In this document: positions 40,135-52,530 of the stretch, piece after piece
Position numbering within the stretch: the first letter of the stretch is position 1
How the letters are laid out: every line of letters starts with the position of its first letter
DNA from: Rubrivivax rivuli
GTDB lineage: Bacteria; Pseudomonadota; Gammaproteobacteria; Burkholderiales; Burkholderiaceae_C
Direction: 5' to 3'
Assembly: GCF_004016505.1 (NCBI RefSeq)
Contig: NZ_SACR01000005.1
Coordinates: 310,001 to 374,000, forward strand
Length of the DNA: 64,000 bases
The notes under the pieces: generated by a model
Database searches by the model: none
What the model saw: only the letters and a program-made list of their open reading frames with translations
What the model was told of the DNA's origin: nothing
Made by a program: the position numbers and the translations under genes

Positions 40135-40539
40135 TCAGGCCTGCGGCACGATGAGCTTGAGGCCCTTGAAGTAGTCGCGGTAGAAGCCCGCGTCACGGGT
40201 GATGAGGCCCTGGCACTGCAGCAGGGCGTGGGCGCCGATGAGGAAGTCGGCCACCACGCGCTCGCGACGGCCGCCGCGGTCGCGGAAGCGCCGCTGCATG
40301 TGGCCCGCGCGCACGGCGGCCTGTTCGCTGGTGGCCAGGTAGCGCACGCCAAAGGTGGCCAGCGGGTCCATCGCCGTCTCGCGCGTGTCGAGCATGGTCT
40401 GCACTTCGGCAATGACCGCGTCACAGACCACCACGTCGCCCTGGGCCAGCGCGTCGCCGATGGCATCGGCCGAGGCGGCGGCGAAGCGGGGGTCGTCGGT
40501 GAGCACGTCCAGCAGCACCGACGAATCGACGGCGATCAA
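40135..40539 (-). CDS. vapC: PIN-domain toxin VapC
   Basis: 134 residues. Four-acidic-residue PIN site: Asp5 (MIAVDSSVLLDVL), Glu44 in AVIAEVQ, Asp98 in ERVVADFLIGAHALL and Asp116 in TRDAGFY. VapC toxins are ribonucleases, often cutting tRNA or rRNA. Overlaps vapB by 4 bp (ATGA), the normal TA layout. Confidence 0.92.
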   Translation of the reverse strand: MIAVDSSVLLDVLTDDPRFAAASADAIGDALAQGDVVVCDAVIAEVQTMLDTRETAMDPLATFGVRYLATSEQAAVRAGHMQRRFRDRGGRRERVVADFLIGAHALLQCQGLITRDAGFYRDYFKGLKLIVPQA

Positions 40540-40802
40540 GACCCGCCCTCCTCGGGCGGCGGGAAGGGGTCGCCGGGGGCGCGACCGCGCAGCGCCCGCA
40601 TGGCTTCGTCGGTGCTTCTGAAGCCCTCGGCCAACTTGTAGCGGCCGCGCAGCTGGGCCAGGGCGACCGACACGTCCTTGCGCAGCACGATGCGGCCGCC
40701 TTCGAGCTCGATCTTGAGCTTGGTGCCTTTCGTCAGGCCCAAGGCATCACGCACGGCCTTGGGCAGGGTGATCTGCCCGCGTTCGGCAACGGTGGCTTCC
40801 AT
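40536..40802 (-). CDS. vapB: AbrB/MazE-type antitoxin VapB
   Basis: 88 residues. SpoVT-AbrB swapped-hairpin DNA-binding domain at the N-terminus: MEATVAERGQITLPKAVRDALGL, KGTKLKIELEGGRIVLRK. The C-terminal tail (ALRGRAPGDPFPPPEEGGS) is the likely toxin-binding part. Expected to repress its own promoter with VapC; a promoter and inverted repeat are visible upstream. Confidence 0.9.
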   Translation of the reverse strand: MEATVAERGQITLPKAVRDALGLTKGTKLKIELEGGRIVLRKDVSVALAQLRGRYKLAEGFRSTDEAMRALRGRAPGDPFPPPEEGGS

Positions 40803-40823
40803 GCACGGCCTTTCTCGGTGAAG

Positions 40824-40883
40824 CCGGGTTGTCTGACAAACCCGGTATGCATCAACTATACATACTTGGGCCGGGCGTCACAA
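40824..40883 (-). promoter_or_regulatory. vapBC promoter with operator palindrome
   Basis: On the minus strand TTGTGA (40883-40878) and TATAGT (40860-40855) are separated by 17 bp, a good sigma-70 promoter. The inverted repeat CCGGGTTTGTC/GACAACCCGG (40845-40824, one base off perfect) covers the expected transcription start, about 20 bp before the vapB ATG. Binding there by VapBC would block transcription. Confidence 0.75.
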
Positions 40884-40957
40884 GGCACGGCCCCGCCGGC
40901 AGGCGGGCCGCGTAGCATGGCGCGGCCCCATCCGCCTGCCCTCGCCACAAGGCCGCC

Positions 40958-43390
40958 ATGCCTGCTTCCGGGTCTGCCGAAGACGATCCCGACGCCACCG
41001 TCGTGCGGCCGCGCGCGGGCAGCACCATCACGCGCACGCAGGCGCTGCCGCCGCGCGCCCACCTCGGCCCCGACCCCAGCCTCGACCCCGATGCCACGGT
41101 GGTGAAGCCGCGCACGGCCCCGGTGGACCCCGACGCCACCGTGATCCTGCGCCCCGGCGCGGCGCCTGCCGTGCGCCTGCCCGAGCCGCGCCAGCTGCCG
41201 CTGGCGCTGGCGCTGGCGCCCGGCTTCCGGCTGCACGAGTACCGCATCGAGCGCGTGCTGGGCCAGGGCGGCTTCGGCATCACCTACCTGGCCACCGACG
41301 TGCACCTGAACAGCCAGGTGGCCATCAAGGAGTACCTGCCGGAGGAGATCGCCTTCCGCACCGGCGACCGCAGCATCAGCCCCAACGCCACCCAGCACCG
41401 CGACCGCTACCGCGAGGGGCTGGAGAGCTTCCTGGTGGAGGCGCGCACGCTGGCCACCTTCCGCCACCCCGCCATCGTGCGCGTGGCGCGCTTCTTCGAG
41501 GCCCACCGCACCGCCTACATGGTGCTGGAGTACGAGCAGGGCCAGCCCTTCAAGACCTGGTGGCCCGAGAACCGCCACCTCGGCGAGGCCGGCCTGATCG
41601 AACTGCTGCTGCCGCTGCTGGACGGCCTGGCCGCGGTGCACGAAGCCGGCTTCCTGCACCGCGACATCAAGCCCGACAACATCCAGGTGCGCGCCGCCGA
41701 TGGCCGCCTGGTACTGCTGGACTTCGGCAGCGCGGGCCAGACCGTGGCCGTCGCCGGGCAGGGTGCCGTGGTGGTGACGCCGGGCTACGCGCCGCTGGAG
41801 CAGTACGGCTTCGGCCGCCAGGGCGCCTGGACCGATCTGTATGCGCTGGGCGCCACGCTCTACTGGGCCGTGACGGGCCGCAAGCCGCCCGACGCCGAGC
41901 TGCGCATGGCGAACCCGCGCAGCCACACGCCCGCCCTGGAGGCCGGCGCTGCCGCTGCTGGCGGCGTGGTCTACGGCCAGGCCTTCCTGCAGGCCATCGA
42001 CTGGGCGCTGACGGTGGAGGTGGCCGAGCGCCCGCAGAGCGTGGCCGCGCTGCGCCGTGCGTTGTGCACCGACCACGTGGCCAGCCTCGACCTGCAGGAG
42101 GCCCTGCGCGACGGCGACACCCAGCCCGACGAAGCCCACCGCCCGCTGCGCGAGCGCCTGCGCACGCGGCTGCGGCGTTTCTTCGACACGCTGCTGCACC
42201 CGCCCTCGTGGCCGCTGGCGCTGAAGATGACGCTGGCGATGGTGGCCACGGCGCTGCTGCCCATGGGCGTGACGGCCGTCTACAACCTGCGCGCCGCGCA
42301 GGACGCGCTGACGGCGGGCGAGTTGCGCTTCGTCGAGCAAATCGCGCTGAGCTCGGCCGGGCGCATCTCGCAGTTCATCACCGACCACCGGCATCTCGCG
42401 CGGGTGCTGGCCAGCGAAGGCGAGTTGCTGCAGGCCGTGGCCTCGGCGCCGGCCGCCTCGGCATCGGCGCCCGCCGCGCCGGCGGTGGACGAGAAGTTCG
42501 GCCGCTTCGTGCGGGCCAACCCCGACCTCGAGCGCGTCTGGCTGGCCGATGCCCGCGGCCTGGTGCGGGCCAGCAGCGACGCCGCGCTGCTGGGGGCCGA
42601 TGTCGCGCAGGCCGCGTGGTTCCGTGAAGCCGTGCAGGGCCGCGCCCACACGGGCGACCTCGCCCTGGGCCGTGACGAGACGCTGCCCGGCATGGTGCTC
42701 GCGCAGCCGGTGGCCGCGGCCGACGGCACGGTGGCCGGTGTGCTGGCGCTGCGCGTTCGCGGCAGCTCGCTGGTCACCATCGTGGACGAGGTGCGCAACG
42801 ACGCCTCGCTCACGCCTTTCCTGCTCGACCGCGATGGCGTGGTGCTGCACCACCTGCAGGAAGACCTGGTCTACCGCAGCCTGGTGCCCCTGCCCCCCGA
42901 GCGCCAGGCCGCGCTGGCGGCCGAGCAGCGTTTTCGGCGCGAGCGCATCGAGAGCCTGGACGAGACCGCACTGGCCGCGGCCGTGCTGGGGGCGCAGCGC
43001 ACCGGCCATGTGGCCTACCGCTCGGCCGTGCACGGGCGTGAAGAGATCGCCGGCTACGCCCCGGTGGCGGCGCACGACTGGGTGGTGGGCGTGGCCAAGA
43101 GCCGCACCGACTTCGAGGCGCCGCTGCAGCCGCTGAACACCCAGCTCTTGTGGAGCGTGCTGCTGGTCGGCCTGCTCTTCACCGGCCTGGCGCTGCGCTT
43201 CGCGCGCAGCATCGTGCGCCCGGTGCGCGCGCTGACGCAGGCCGCGGCGGCGCTGAAGGAAGGCCAGTACGAGGCCGCCGGCGTGGAGGTGAAGCGCCGC
43301 GATGAGCTGGGCCAGCTGGGCCGCACCTTCAACGTGATGATCGACGTGCTGCGTCAGCGCGACCGCGAGCGCCGGCGCGAAGGCGGCTGA
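40958..43390 (+). CDS. Ser/Thr protein kinase fused to a dCache-like sensor and HAMP
   Basis: 810 residues. Three N-terminal DPDATV repeats (residues 10-15, 43-48, 58-63) precede a kinase (about 92-370): LGQGGFGITYL (Gly loop), VAIKEYLP (Lys124), LHRDIKPDNI (234-243), LDFGSA (254-259), GYAPLEQY. TM1 is at 419-441, then a periplasmic part of about 270 residues (Cache-like; RVWLADARGLVRAS, GRDETLPGMVLAQPV), TM2 (SVLLVGLLFTGLALRFA, near 725) and a HAMP domain (PVRALTQAAAALKEGQ ... LGQLGRTFNVMI). Nothing follows the HAMP, so the only output domain is the N-terminal kinase. Substrate unknown. Converges on a histidine kinase 12 bp away. Confidence 0.88.
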   Translation: MPASGSAEDDPDATVVRPRAGSTITRTQALPPRAHLGPDPSLDPDATVVKPRTAPVDPDATVILRPGAAPAVRLPEPRQLPLALALAPGFRLHEYRIERVLGQGGFGITYLATDVHLNSQVAIKEYLPEEIAFRTGDRSISPNATQHRDRYREGLESFLVEARTLATFRHPAIVRVARFFEAHRTAYMVLEYEQGQPFKTWWPENRHLGEAGLIELLLPLLDGLAAVHEAGFLHRDIKPDNIQVRAADGRLVLLDFGSAGQTVAVAGQGAVVVTPGYAPLEQYGFGRQGAWTDLYALGATLYWAVTGRKPPDAELRMANPRSHTPALEAGAAAAGGVVYGQAFLQAIDWALTVEVAERPQSVAALRRALCTDHVASLDLQEALRDGDTQPDEAHRPLRERLRTRLRRFFDTLLHPPSWPLALKMTLAMVATALLPMGVTAVYNLRAAQDALTAGELRFVEQIALSSAGRISQFITDHRHLARVLASEGELLQAVASAPAASASAPAAPAVDEKFGRFVRANPDLERVWLADARGLVRASSDAALLGADVAQAAWFREAVQGRAHTGDLALGRDETLPGMVLAQPVAAADGTVAGVLALRVRGSSLVTIVDEVRNDASLTPFLLDRDGVVLHHLQEDLVYRSLVPLPPERQAALAAEQRFRRERIESLDETALAAAVLGAQRTGHVAYRSAVHGREEIAGYAPVAAHDWVVGVAKSRTDFEAPLQPLNTQLLWSVLLVGLLFTGLALRFARSIVRPVRALTQAAAALKEGQYEAAGVEVKRRDELGQLGRTFNVMIDVLRQRDRERRREGG

Positions 43391-43401
43391 ACGCGGGCCG
43401 C

Positions 43402-45969
<2,568 letters not shown>

Positions 45970-46028
45970 GGTGTCTGCAAGTCGGCGGCGCCAATGTACC
46001 CGAGGCACCCCGGTGGCATCGAAGAAGC

Positions 46029-47405
46029 TCAGCCGGGCCACAGCCCTTGCAGCGTGGCCCTGAAGCGTTCGGCCGCGGTCGGTGGGGGCGTGCGGCGGCG
46101 ACCGGCGCTGTAGACGGCCGCGAAAGGCCTTGTGGGCGCTGCGAAGACAGTCGCGTCGAGCAGCCTTGCAGCGGGCAGGCCGATGAGCGCGGGGTCTGCG
46201 GTGTCCAGCACGACGAAGTCGGCCCGCGCGCCAGCCTGCAGGCCCCATGCGCCGAGACCCGCGGCGGCCGCGCCGCCGGCCCGCACGGTCTCGAACAACC
46301 GCGCCGCGGTGGCCGGCTGGCGGCCGGGGGCCGCGGCCACGTTGCGCTGTCGCCGCACCAGCCGCTGGCCGTACTCCAGCCAACGCAGCTCTTCCGGCCA
46401 GGTGCGCGTGACCTGGCTGTCGCTGCCCAGGCTCAGCGGCACGCCGGCGGCCAGCCAGCGTGGCAGGTCGCAAAAACCATCGCCGAGGTTGGCCTCGGTG
46501 CCCGGGCACAGCACCACCCCGGCGCCGCTGGCCGCCACGCCGTCGATCTCGGCCGGCGTGGCGTGGGTGGCGTGTACCAGCTGCCAGCGGGTGTCGAGCA
46601 GACCTTCGTGCAGCAGCCAGGCGATGGGGCGGTGGCCGGTGTGGGCCAGGCAGTCGTCGACCTCGGCCGTCTGCTCGGCCACGTGGATGTGCACGGGGCC
46701 GGGGTCGCCGGCGTTCAACACGGCCAGTTCGCGCAGCGACGCGGGCCGCGCGGCGCGCAGCGAATGCAGCGCCAGGCCGGCGCTCACCTGCGGCAGCGCC
46801 CAGCCGCGGAGGGCCTCGCGCCAGCGCAGCACGGTGTGCAGGTCGGTGGCGAAACGGCGCTGGTCGTCGCGCAGCGCCGGCTGGGCGAAACCGGCGCGTT
46901 CGTAGAGCACCGGCAGCAGCGTGAGGCCCATGCCGGTGGCCTGCGCGGCCTCGGCCAGCGCGCGGGCCATGGCCAGATCGTCACCGCCGTGTTCGCCGTA
47001 GCGCCGGCCGTCGGGCGCGTGGTGCAGGTAATGGAACTCGCAGGTGTGCGTGTAGCCGCCGGCCAGCAGCTCGGTGTAGAGGTGCTGGGCCACGTCGAAC
47101 AGCTGCTCGGGCGTGAGGCGCAGGGCCACGCCGTACATGCGGTCGCGCCAGCTCCAGAAATCGTCACGCTCGCTGTCGCGCTGCTCGGCCAAGCCGATGA
47201 AGGCGCGCTGGAAGGCGTGGCTGTGCGCGTTGACGAGCGCCGGCAGCACCCGCCCGGGCAGGTGCTCGGCGTCGCTGGGGGCCGGCGTGCCGGGCGTCAC
47301 CGCGGCCCAGTGGCCGTGGGTGTCGGCCTGCAGCAGCACGTCGGCGGCCCAGGCGCCGTTCACCCAGGCCGCGGGCGCCCACCAGCGTGTGGCGGCTGTG
47401 CTCAT
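46029..47405 (-). CDS. hutF: Formimidoylglutamate deiminase
   Basis: 458 residues from the ATG at 47405, overlapping hutG by 4 bp; the longer frame from 48329 is the shadow of hutG. Amidohydrolase pattern: metal site VNAHSHAFQRAFIG, CEFHYLHHAPDG, HIHVAEQ, HATHATPAEIDGVAASGAGVVLCPGTEANLGDG, and LSLGSDSQVTRTWPEELRWLEYGQRL. It removes ammonia from N-formimidoyl-glutamate to give N-formylglutamate, the substrate of HutG. Its presence marks the five-step histidine pathway. Confidence 0.95.
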   Translation of the reverse strand: MSTAATRWWAPAAWVNGAWAADVLLQADTHGHWAAVTPGTPAPSDAEHLPGRVLPALVNAHSHAFQRAFIGLAEQRDSERDDFWSWRDRMYGVALRLTPEQLFDVAQHLYTELLAGGYTHTCEFHYLHHAPDGRRYGEHGGDDLAMARALAEAAQATGMGLTLLPVLYERAGFAQPALRDDQRRFATDLHTVLRWREALRGWALPQVSAGLALHSLRAARPASLRELAVLNAGDPGPVHIHVAEQTAEVDDCLAHTGHRPIAWLLHEGLLDTRWQLVHATHATPAEIDGVAASGAGVVLCPGTEANLGDGFCDLPRWLAAGVPLSLGSDSQVTRTWPEELRWLEYGQRLVRRQRNVAAAPGRQPATAARLFETVRAGGAAAAGLGAWGLQAGARADFVVLDTADPALIGLPAARLLDATVFAAPTRPFAAVYSAGRRRTPPPTAAERFRATLQGLWPG

Positions 47406-48199
47406 GCGCCCGGCCGCCAGGCGATCAGCGCCTGCACCAGCGCCTGCAGCAGCGGGCGCACTTCCTCGGCACGCGCGTCGTTCCAGGCCGATGGTGTTTC
47501 GTCCATGTAGGCGCGCCAGCACATCTCCAGCTGCACGGCGTGCACGCCCTCGGCTGGGCGGCCGTGCTCGCGCGTGATGTGGCCGCCCTTGAAGCGGCCG
47601 TCCATCACGTGGCTGTAGCGGTCTTGCGCAGCGAACACGGCCTGCACCTGCGCGCGCAGCGAAGGCGCGCAGCTCGCGCCGTTCACGGTGCCGATGTTCA
47701 TGTGCGGCAACGTGCCCTCGAACAGCCAGGGCAGCTCGCTCTTGATGCTGTGCGCGTCCAGCAGCACGGCGTGGCCGTGGGCGGCACGCAGGCGCGCCAG
47801 CTCGTCGTGCAGCGCCTGGTGGTAGGGCTGCCAGTAGGCGAAGACGCGCCGGCGCACCTCGGCCTCGTCGGGCGCCTGGCCTTCGCGGTAGAGCGGCTCG
47901 CCGGTGAAGTGGCGCGTGGGGCAGAGCTCGGTGTTGTTCTGGCCCGGGTACATGGGCCGGTTGTCGCTGGCGCGGTTCAGGTCGATGAGGTAGCGGCTGT
48001 GCACCGGCACCAGCACGCTGGCGCCCAGCGGCTCGGCGAAGGCGTAGAGGCGGTCGAGGAACCAGTCGGTGTCTTCGACGTCCAGCGCTCGCTCGGTGTA
48101 GCGCGCACGCTGCTGCGGCGGTATCTGCGTGCCCACGTGCGGCATGCTGATCAGCAGCGGCTGCGTGCCGAGGTGCAGGGTGTGGGTGGCGGTGCTCAT
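47402..48199 (-). CDS. hutG: N-formylglutamate deformylase
   Basis: 265 residues. Family marks: [88 protein letters not shown], and [32 protein letters not shown]. It gives glutamate plus formate, the last step. 4-bp overlaps with hutI before and hutF after. Confidence 0.95.
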   Translation of the reverse strand: MSTATHTLHLGTQPLLISMPHVGTQIPPQQRARYTERALDVEDTDWFLDRLYAFAEPLGASVLVPVHSRYLIDLNRASDNRPMYPGQNNTELCPTRHFTGEPLYREGQAPDEAEVRRRVFAYWQPYHQALHDELARLRAAHGHAVLLDAHSIKSELPWLFEGTLPHMNIGTVNGASCAPSLRAQVQAVFAAQDRYSHVMDGRFKGGHITREHGRPAEGVHAVQLEMCWRAYMDETPSAWNDARAEEVRPLLQALVQALIAWRPGA

Positions 48200-49425
48200 G
48201 GCGTGATGATCTCCCGGCCGCCTTGCACCACCCGCGGGCGGGGGCCTTGGCCGAAACGGTAGGCCAGCTCGCGCGGGTGCTCGGCGTCCCAGACGGCGAA
48301 GTCGGCGCGTTGGCCGGCGGCCAGCACACCGCGGTCGGCCAGGCCCAGTGCGCGCGCGGCGTTCACCGTCACGCCGCGCCAGGCTTCCTCCGGCGTCAGG
48401 CGGAAGAACGTGCAGGCCATGTTCAGCATCAGCAGCAGGCTCAGGCAGGGCGAGCTGCCGGGGTTGTGGTCGGTGGCGATGGCGATGGGCACGCCGGCGT
48501 CGCGCAGCGCCTGAACCGGCGGCCGCTTCGTTTCGCGCAGGAAGTAGAAGGCGCCGGGCAGCAGCACCGCCACCGTGCCGGCCTGGGCCATCGCGTGGAT
48601 GCCGGCGGGGCTGAGGTGCTCCAGGTGGTCGCAGCTCAGCGCGCAGTGGCGGGCAGCAAGGGCGGCGCCGTTCTGGTCTGACAACTGCTCGGCGTGCAGT
48701 TTCACGGGCAGCCCCAGCGCCTGGGCGGCTTGGAAGACGCGCTCGGTCTGCGCGGGGGTGAAGCCGATGGTGTCGCAGAAGGCGTCGACCGCGTCCACCA
48801 GGCCGGCGGCGTGCTGGCCGGCGAGCCAGGTGATGGCCGCATCGATGTAGTCGTCGGCGCGGCCGGCGAACTCGGGCGGCAGCGCGTGCGCGGCCAGCGA
48901 GGTGGTGCGCACGGTGAGCGGCAGTTCACGGCCCAGGCGCCGCGCCACGGCGAGGCAGCGCGCTTCGTCGGCTTGCGTGAGGCCGTAGCCCGACTTGATC
49001 TCCACCGTGGTCACGCCCTCGGCCATCAGCGCACGGGCGCGCCGGGCGGCGGCCTGGAACAGCGCTTCGTCGCTCGCGGCGCGGGTGGCCGCCACCGTGC
49101 TGCGGATGCCGCCGCCGGCGCGGGCGATGTCTTCGTAGCTCGCGCCCTGCAGGCGTTGCTCGAACTCGGCCGCGCGGTCGCCGCCGTAGACGAGGTGGGT
49201 GTGGGCATCGATGAGGCCCGGGGTGACCAGCGCGCTCTGCAGGTCTTGGACCTGCAGGCCTGCCGGCAGACCGGCCGGCAGCGCCGAGTCAGGCCCCACC
49301 CAGCGCAGCGTGTCGCCCTCGACCCACAGCGCCGCGTCTTCGATCCAGCCCCAGGCCGTGCCGGCCTGGAAGCTGGCCAGGCGCGCGTGGCGCCAGAGCG
49401 TGGATCGGGGGGGGGCGGGTCTCAT
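48196..49425 (-). CDS. hutI: Imidazolonepropionase
   Basis: 409 residues from the ATG at 49425, overlapping the hutD stop (ATGA). Amidohydrolase pattern: [22 protein letters not shown] (HxH metal site), [52 protein letters not shown], and [22 protein letters not shown]. Opens the imidazolone ring to formimidoylglutamate. Confidence 0.96.
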   Translation of the reverse strand: MRPAPPRSTLWRHARLASFQAGTAWGWIEDAALWVEGDTLRWVGPDSALPAGLPAGLQVQDLQSALVTPGLIDAHTHLVYGGDRAAEFEQRLQGASYEDIARAGGGIRSTVAATRAASDEALFQAAARRARALMAEGVTTVEIKSGYGLTQADEARCLAVARRLGRELPLTVRTTSLAAHALPPEFAGRADDYIDAAITWLAGQHAAGLVDAVDAFCDTIGFTPAQTERVFQAAQALGLPVKLHAEQLSDQNGAALAARHCALSCDHLEHLSPAGIHAMAQAGTVAVLLPGAFYFLRETKRPPVQALRDAGVPIAIATDHNPGSSPCLSLLLMLNMACTFFRLTPEEAWRGVTVNAARALGLADRGVLAAGQRADFAVWDAEHPRELAYRFGQGPRPRVVQGGREIITP

Positions 49426-50015
49426 CGTGAGAAGTGCGTCAGGGGTTCGAAGGCCAGCCACCAGCCGCTGTCGCCGGCGCCGGTCAGCTGCCAGGCTTCG
49501 GCCTCGGTGTCGTCGCTGTCGCGCCACCACAGGCTGCCAGAGGGCAGCGCCTGCGGGGAGGCTGCACCGCAAGCCAGCCTGGCACCGCCGATGGTGAAGC
49601 AGGCGCGCAGGGGCGCGCGCGAGACCCAGGGCACACCGGCCACCGCGCGGCCCATCTCGGCGCGGCCGGCGTCCTGCCGCGCCATCAGGTTGAGGTCGAG
49701 CGTGGTGCCGGCCAGCAGCGTGCAGCCGGGCGCCAGCGCGCCGTCGAAGTGCAGCGGCGGGCTGTCGGGCGTAAGCACCCGCGGGCCGTCGGGGAAACCG
49801 AGTGCCACGCCCGCGCCCTGCAGCACGCAGAACCAGCGCGCGATGCCGGGGTAGGCACTGAAAGGGCCGCTGCGGGCGATCTCGGCCACGCTGATGCGCA
49901 GTTGCCAATCCTGCGCCGTGGAACCCGGCGGCCACAACAGCAGCTCGCGCGTGAGCCCGCCGCCGTTCTTCCACGGCACTGCGGGCACCTCGGCCAGGGT
50001 CACCAGTGCCTTCAT
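49422..50015 (-). CDS. hutD: HutD-family protein
   Basis: 197 residues from the ATG at 50015, overlapping the hutC stop (ATGA). Cupin-like HutD pattern: [52 protein letters not shown], and LDLNLMAR. HutD is a conserved hut-operon protein; in Pseudomonas it is thought to limit hut expression, perhaps by binding an intermediate. Its biochemical activity is not established. Confidence 0.9.
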   Translation of the reverse strand: MKALVTLAEVPAVPWKNGGGLTRELLLWPPGSTAQDWQLRISVAEIARSGPFSAYPGIARWFCVLQGAGVALGFPDGPRVLTPDSPPLHFDGALAPGCTLLAGTTLDLNLMARQDAGRAEMGRAVAGVPWVSRAPLRACFTIGGARLACGAASPQALPSGSLWWRDSDDTEAEAWQLTGAGDSGWWLAFEPLTHFSR

Positions 50016-50740
50016 GGCTGGAACTCGCCCTGCAGGCTGTAGAGCGCGCCCGGGTGCACCAGCCGCGCCAGCGTGATGGGCCCGCGACGGCTGAAAGTGC
50101 GGCGCAGCATCACCAGACATGGCGCGTCTTTGGCGATGCCCAGCAGCCGCGCTTCCTGGGCGGTGGGCTGCTGCGCCTCCACCGTGTACTGCGCGCGCCA
50201 CAGCGCGGTGTGCTGGAAGAGGTAATGCGTGGGCGTGGTGGTGCTGAAGTCGGCCTGCAGGTAGCCCGGCGCCTCGGCCGGGTTGACGTAGCGGTCTTCG
50301 CACTGCAGCGGCTGGCCGTTCTCCAGATGGACGATGAGGGTGTGGAAGACCTCGGCCCCCGGCGCCAGGCCCAGCTGCGCGGCCAGCGCGGCGGGGGCGG
50401 CCTCGGCCTGCTGCAGGTGTACCACCGCGCGGTGCACGTGGCCGCGGGCGACGATCTCGTCGTGCAGGTCGTGGATGGTGAGCGTGCTGCTCACGCGGTG
50501 CAGTGGCGCGGCGAAGGTGCCCACGCCCTGGCTGCGCTGCACCAGGCCCTCGGCCTGCAGCTCGCGCAGCGCGCGGTTCACCGTCATGCGGCTGACGCCG
50601 AACTCGGCCACCAGCTCGGTTTCAGACGGCATCAGCGCGCCCGGCGGCCAGCGCCCGCTGGCCAGACCGTCTTTCAGGTGCTGCTTGACGCGGGCATAGG
50701 GCGCCTGCGTCAAGGTCGGGGTGGCGAGGGTGTCGGCCAT
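50012..50740 (-). CDS. hutC: Histidine utilisation repressor HutC (GntR family)
   Basis: 242 residues. N-terminal winged helix ([63 protein letters not shown]) and a UTRA effector domain (about 95-235; [17 protein letters not shown], then [20 protein letters not shown]). HutC binds urocanate, which releases it from DNA. First gene of the minus-strand hut operon; its presumed operator sits between it and hutU. Confidence 0.95.
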   Translation of the reverse strand: MADTLATPTLTQAPYARVKQHLKDGLASGRWPPGALMPSETELVAEFGVSRMTVNRALRELQAEGLVQRSQGVGTFAAPLHRVSSTLTIHDLHDEIVARGHVHRAVVHLQQAEAAPAALAAQLGLAPGAEVFHTLIVHLENGQPLQCEDRYVNPAEAPGYLQADFSTTTPTHYLFQHTALWRAQYTVEAQQPTAQEARLLGIAKDAPCLVMLRRTFSRRGPITLARLVHPGALYSLQGEFQP

Positions 50741-50753
50741 GGCTGCATGCTAC

Positions 50754-50782
50754 TTGCCTAGGCTTGTCTAGACAAGTACAGT
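50754..50782 (+). promoter_or_regulatory. hutU promoter with HutC operator in the spacer
   Basis: TTGCCT (50754-50759) and TACAGT (50777-50782) are 17 bp apart, a sigma-70-type promoter for hutU. The spacer contains the perfect 14-bp palindrome CTTGTCTAGACAAG (50763-50776), matching the TTGT-N4-ACAA half-sites known for HutC. HutC bound there would block RNA polymerase. The same site, 22 bp from the hutC start, can also autoregulate hutC-D-I-G-F. Confidence 0.85.
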
Positions 50783-50806
50783 GCGCCCACTTCCTGGAGG
50801 CCCGCC

Positions 50807-52525
50807 ATGACCGACCTGTCCAACCTTGCCCACCTTGCCGGCCCTGCCGGAGGTACCCCGGCCGGCCCGCGCACGGTGCGCGCCCCGCGCGGCGCCGAGA
50901 TCAGCTGCGCCAACTGGCTGATCGAAGCCGCGCTGCGCATGCTGCAGAACAACCTCGACCCAGAGGTGGCCGAGAACCCCGACGCCCTGGTGGTCTACGG
51001 CGGCATCGGCAAGGCGGCGCGCAACTGGGCCTGCTTCGACGCCATCGTCCAGAGCCTGAAGCAGCTGAAGCCCGACGAGACCCTGCTCATCCAGAGCGGC
51101 AAGCCGGTGGGCGTGTTCCGCACGCACGAGAACGCGCCGCGTGTGCTGCTGGCCAACAGCAACCTGGTGCCCAAGTGGGCGACCTGGGAACACTTCAGCG
51201 AGCTCGACCGCAAGGGTTTGATGATGTACGGCCAGATGACGGCCGGCAGCTGGATCTACATCGGCAGCCAGGGCATCGTGCAGGGCACCTACGAGACCTT
51301 CGTGGAAGCCGGCGTGCAGCATTACGGTGGTGATCTTTCGGGCCGCTGGATCCTCACCGCCGGCCTGGGCGGCATGGGCGGCGCGCAGCCGCTGGCGGCC
51401 AGTTTCGCGGGCGCGAGCAGCCTGACCATCGAATGCCAGCAGAGCCGCATCGATTTCCGCCTGCGCAGCCGCTACGTCGACGAGCAGGCCACCGATCTCG
51501 ACGACGCGCTGGCGCGCATCCAGAAGTACACCGCCGAGAAGAAGGCCGTGAGCATTGCGCTGCTGGGCAACGCGGCCGAAGTGCTGCCCGAACTGGTGCG
51601 GCGCGGCGTGAAACCCGACCTCGTCACCGACCAGACCAGCGCGCACGACCTCGTCAACGGCTACCTGCCCGCCGGCTGGAGCGTCGCGCAATGGAAGGCG
51701 GCCGCGGCCGACCCCGCCCAGCACGCCGCGCTGCGCGCCGCCGCCGCCCAGGGCTGCGCCGTGCACGTGCAGGCCATGCTCGACTTCCAGGCCATGGGCG
51801 TGCCCACGGTCGACTACGGCAACAACATCCGCCAGGTGGCGCTGGATGCCGGCGTGAAGAACGCGTTTGCCTTCCCTGGCTTCGTGCCCGCCTACGTGCG
51901 GCCGCTCTTCTGCCGCGGCAAGGGCCCCTTCCGCTGGGTGGCACTGAGCGGCGACCCGGAAGACATCCGCAAGACCGACGCGAAGATGAAGGAGCTATTC
52001 CCGCAAGACGCGCACCTGCACCGCTGGCTGGACATGGCCGGCGAGCGCATCGCCTTCCAGGGCCTGCCGGCGCGCATCTGCTGGATCGGCCTGGGCGAGC
52101 GCCACCGCGCCGGCCTGGCTTTCAACGAGATGGTGAAGAGCGGCGAGCTGAAGGCGCCCATCGTGATCGGGCGTGACCACCTGGACAGCGGCAGCGTCGC
52201 CAGCCCCAACCGCGAGACCGAGGCCATGCAGGACGGCAGCGACGCCGTGAGCGACTGGCCGCTGCTCAACGCCCTGCTGAACACCGCCGGCGGCGCCACC
52301 TGGGTGAGCCTGCACCACGGCGGTGGCGTGGGCATGGGCTACAGCCAGCACAGCGGCGTGGTGATCGTCTGCGACGGCACCGACGAAGCCGCGCAGCGGA
52401 TCGAGCGCGTGCTGTGGAACGACCCGGCCACGGGTGTGATGCGCCATGCCGATGCCGGCTATGAAAGCGCGGTCGCCTGCGCCCAAGAACAAGGCTTGAA
52501 CCTGCCCATGATCACGAAGGCCTGA
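50807..52525 (+). CDS. hutU: Urocanate hydratase
   Basis: 572 residues; GGAGG lies six bases before the ATG. Family marks: [69 protein letters not shown] (NAD binding), [49 protein letters not shown], and [18 protein letters not shown]. It converts urocanate to imidazolone propionate using tightly bound NAD+. hutH starts 5 bp after it. Confidence 0.97.
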   Translation: MTDLSNLAHLAGPAGGTPAGPRTVRAPRGAEISCANWLIEAALRMLQNNLDPEVAENPDALVVYGGIGKAARNWACFDAIVQSLKQLKPDETLLIQSGKPVGVFRTHENAPRVLLANSNLVPKWATWEHFSELDRKGLMMYGQMTAGSWIYIGSQGIVQGTYETFVEAGVQHYGGDLSGRWILTAGLGGMGGAQPLAASFAGASSLTIECQQSRIDFRLRSRYVDEQATDLDDALARIQKYTAEKKAVSIALLGNAAEVLPELVRRGVKPDLVTDQTSAHDLVNGYLPAGWSVAQWKAAAADPAQHAALRAAAAQGCAVHVQAMLDFQAMGVPTVDYGNNIRQVALDAGVKNAFAFPGFVPAYVRPLFCRGKGPFRWVALSGDPEDIRKTDAKMKELFPQDAHLHRWLDMAGERIAFQGLPARICWIGLGERHRAGLAFNEMVKSGELKAPIVIGRDHLDSGSVASPNRETEAMQDGSDAVSDWPLLNALLNTAGGATWVSLHHGGGVGMGYSQHSGVVIVCDGTDEAAQRIERVLWNDPATGVMRHADAGYESAVACAQEQGLNLPMITKA

Positions 52526-52530
52526 ACGCC

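Noticed and set aside
40856-43075. 739-residue minus-strand frame opposite the kinase-sensor gene
   Set aside because: Same antisense composition; the plus strand has a full kinase and HAMP.
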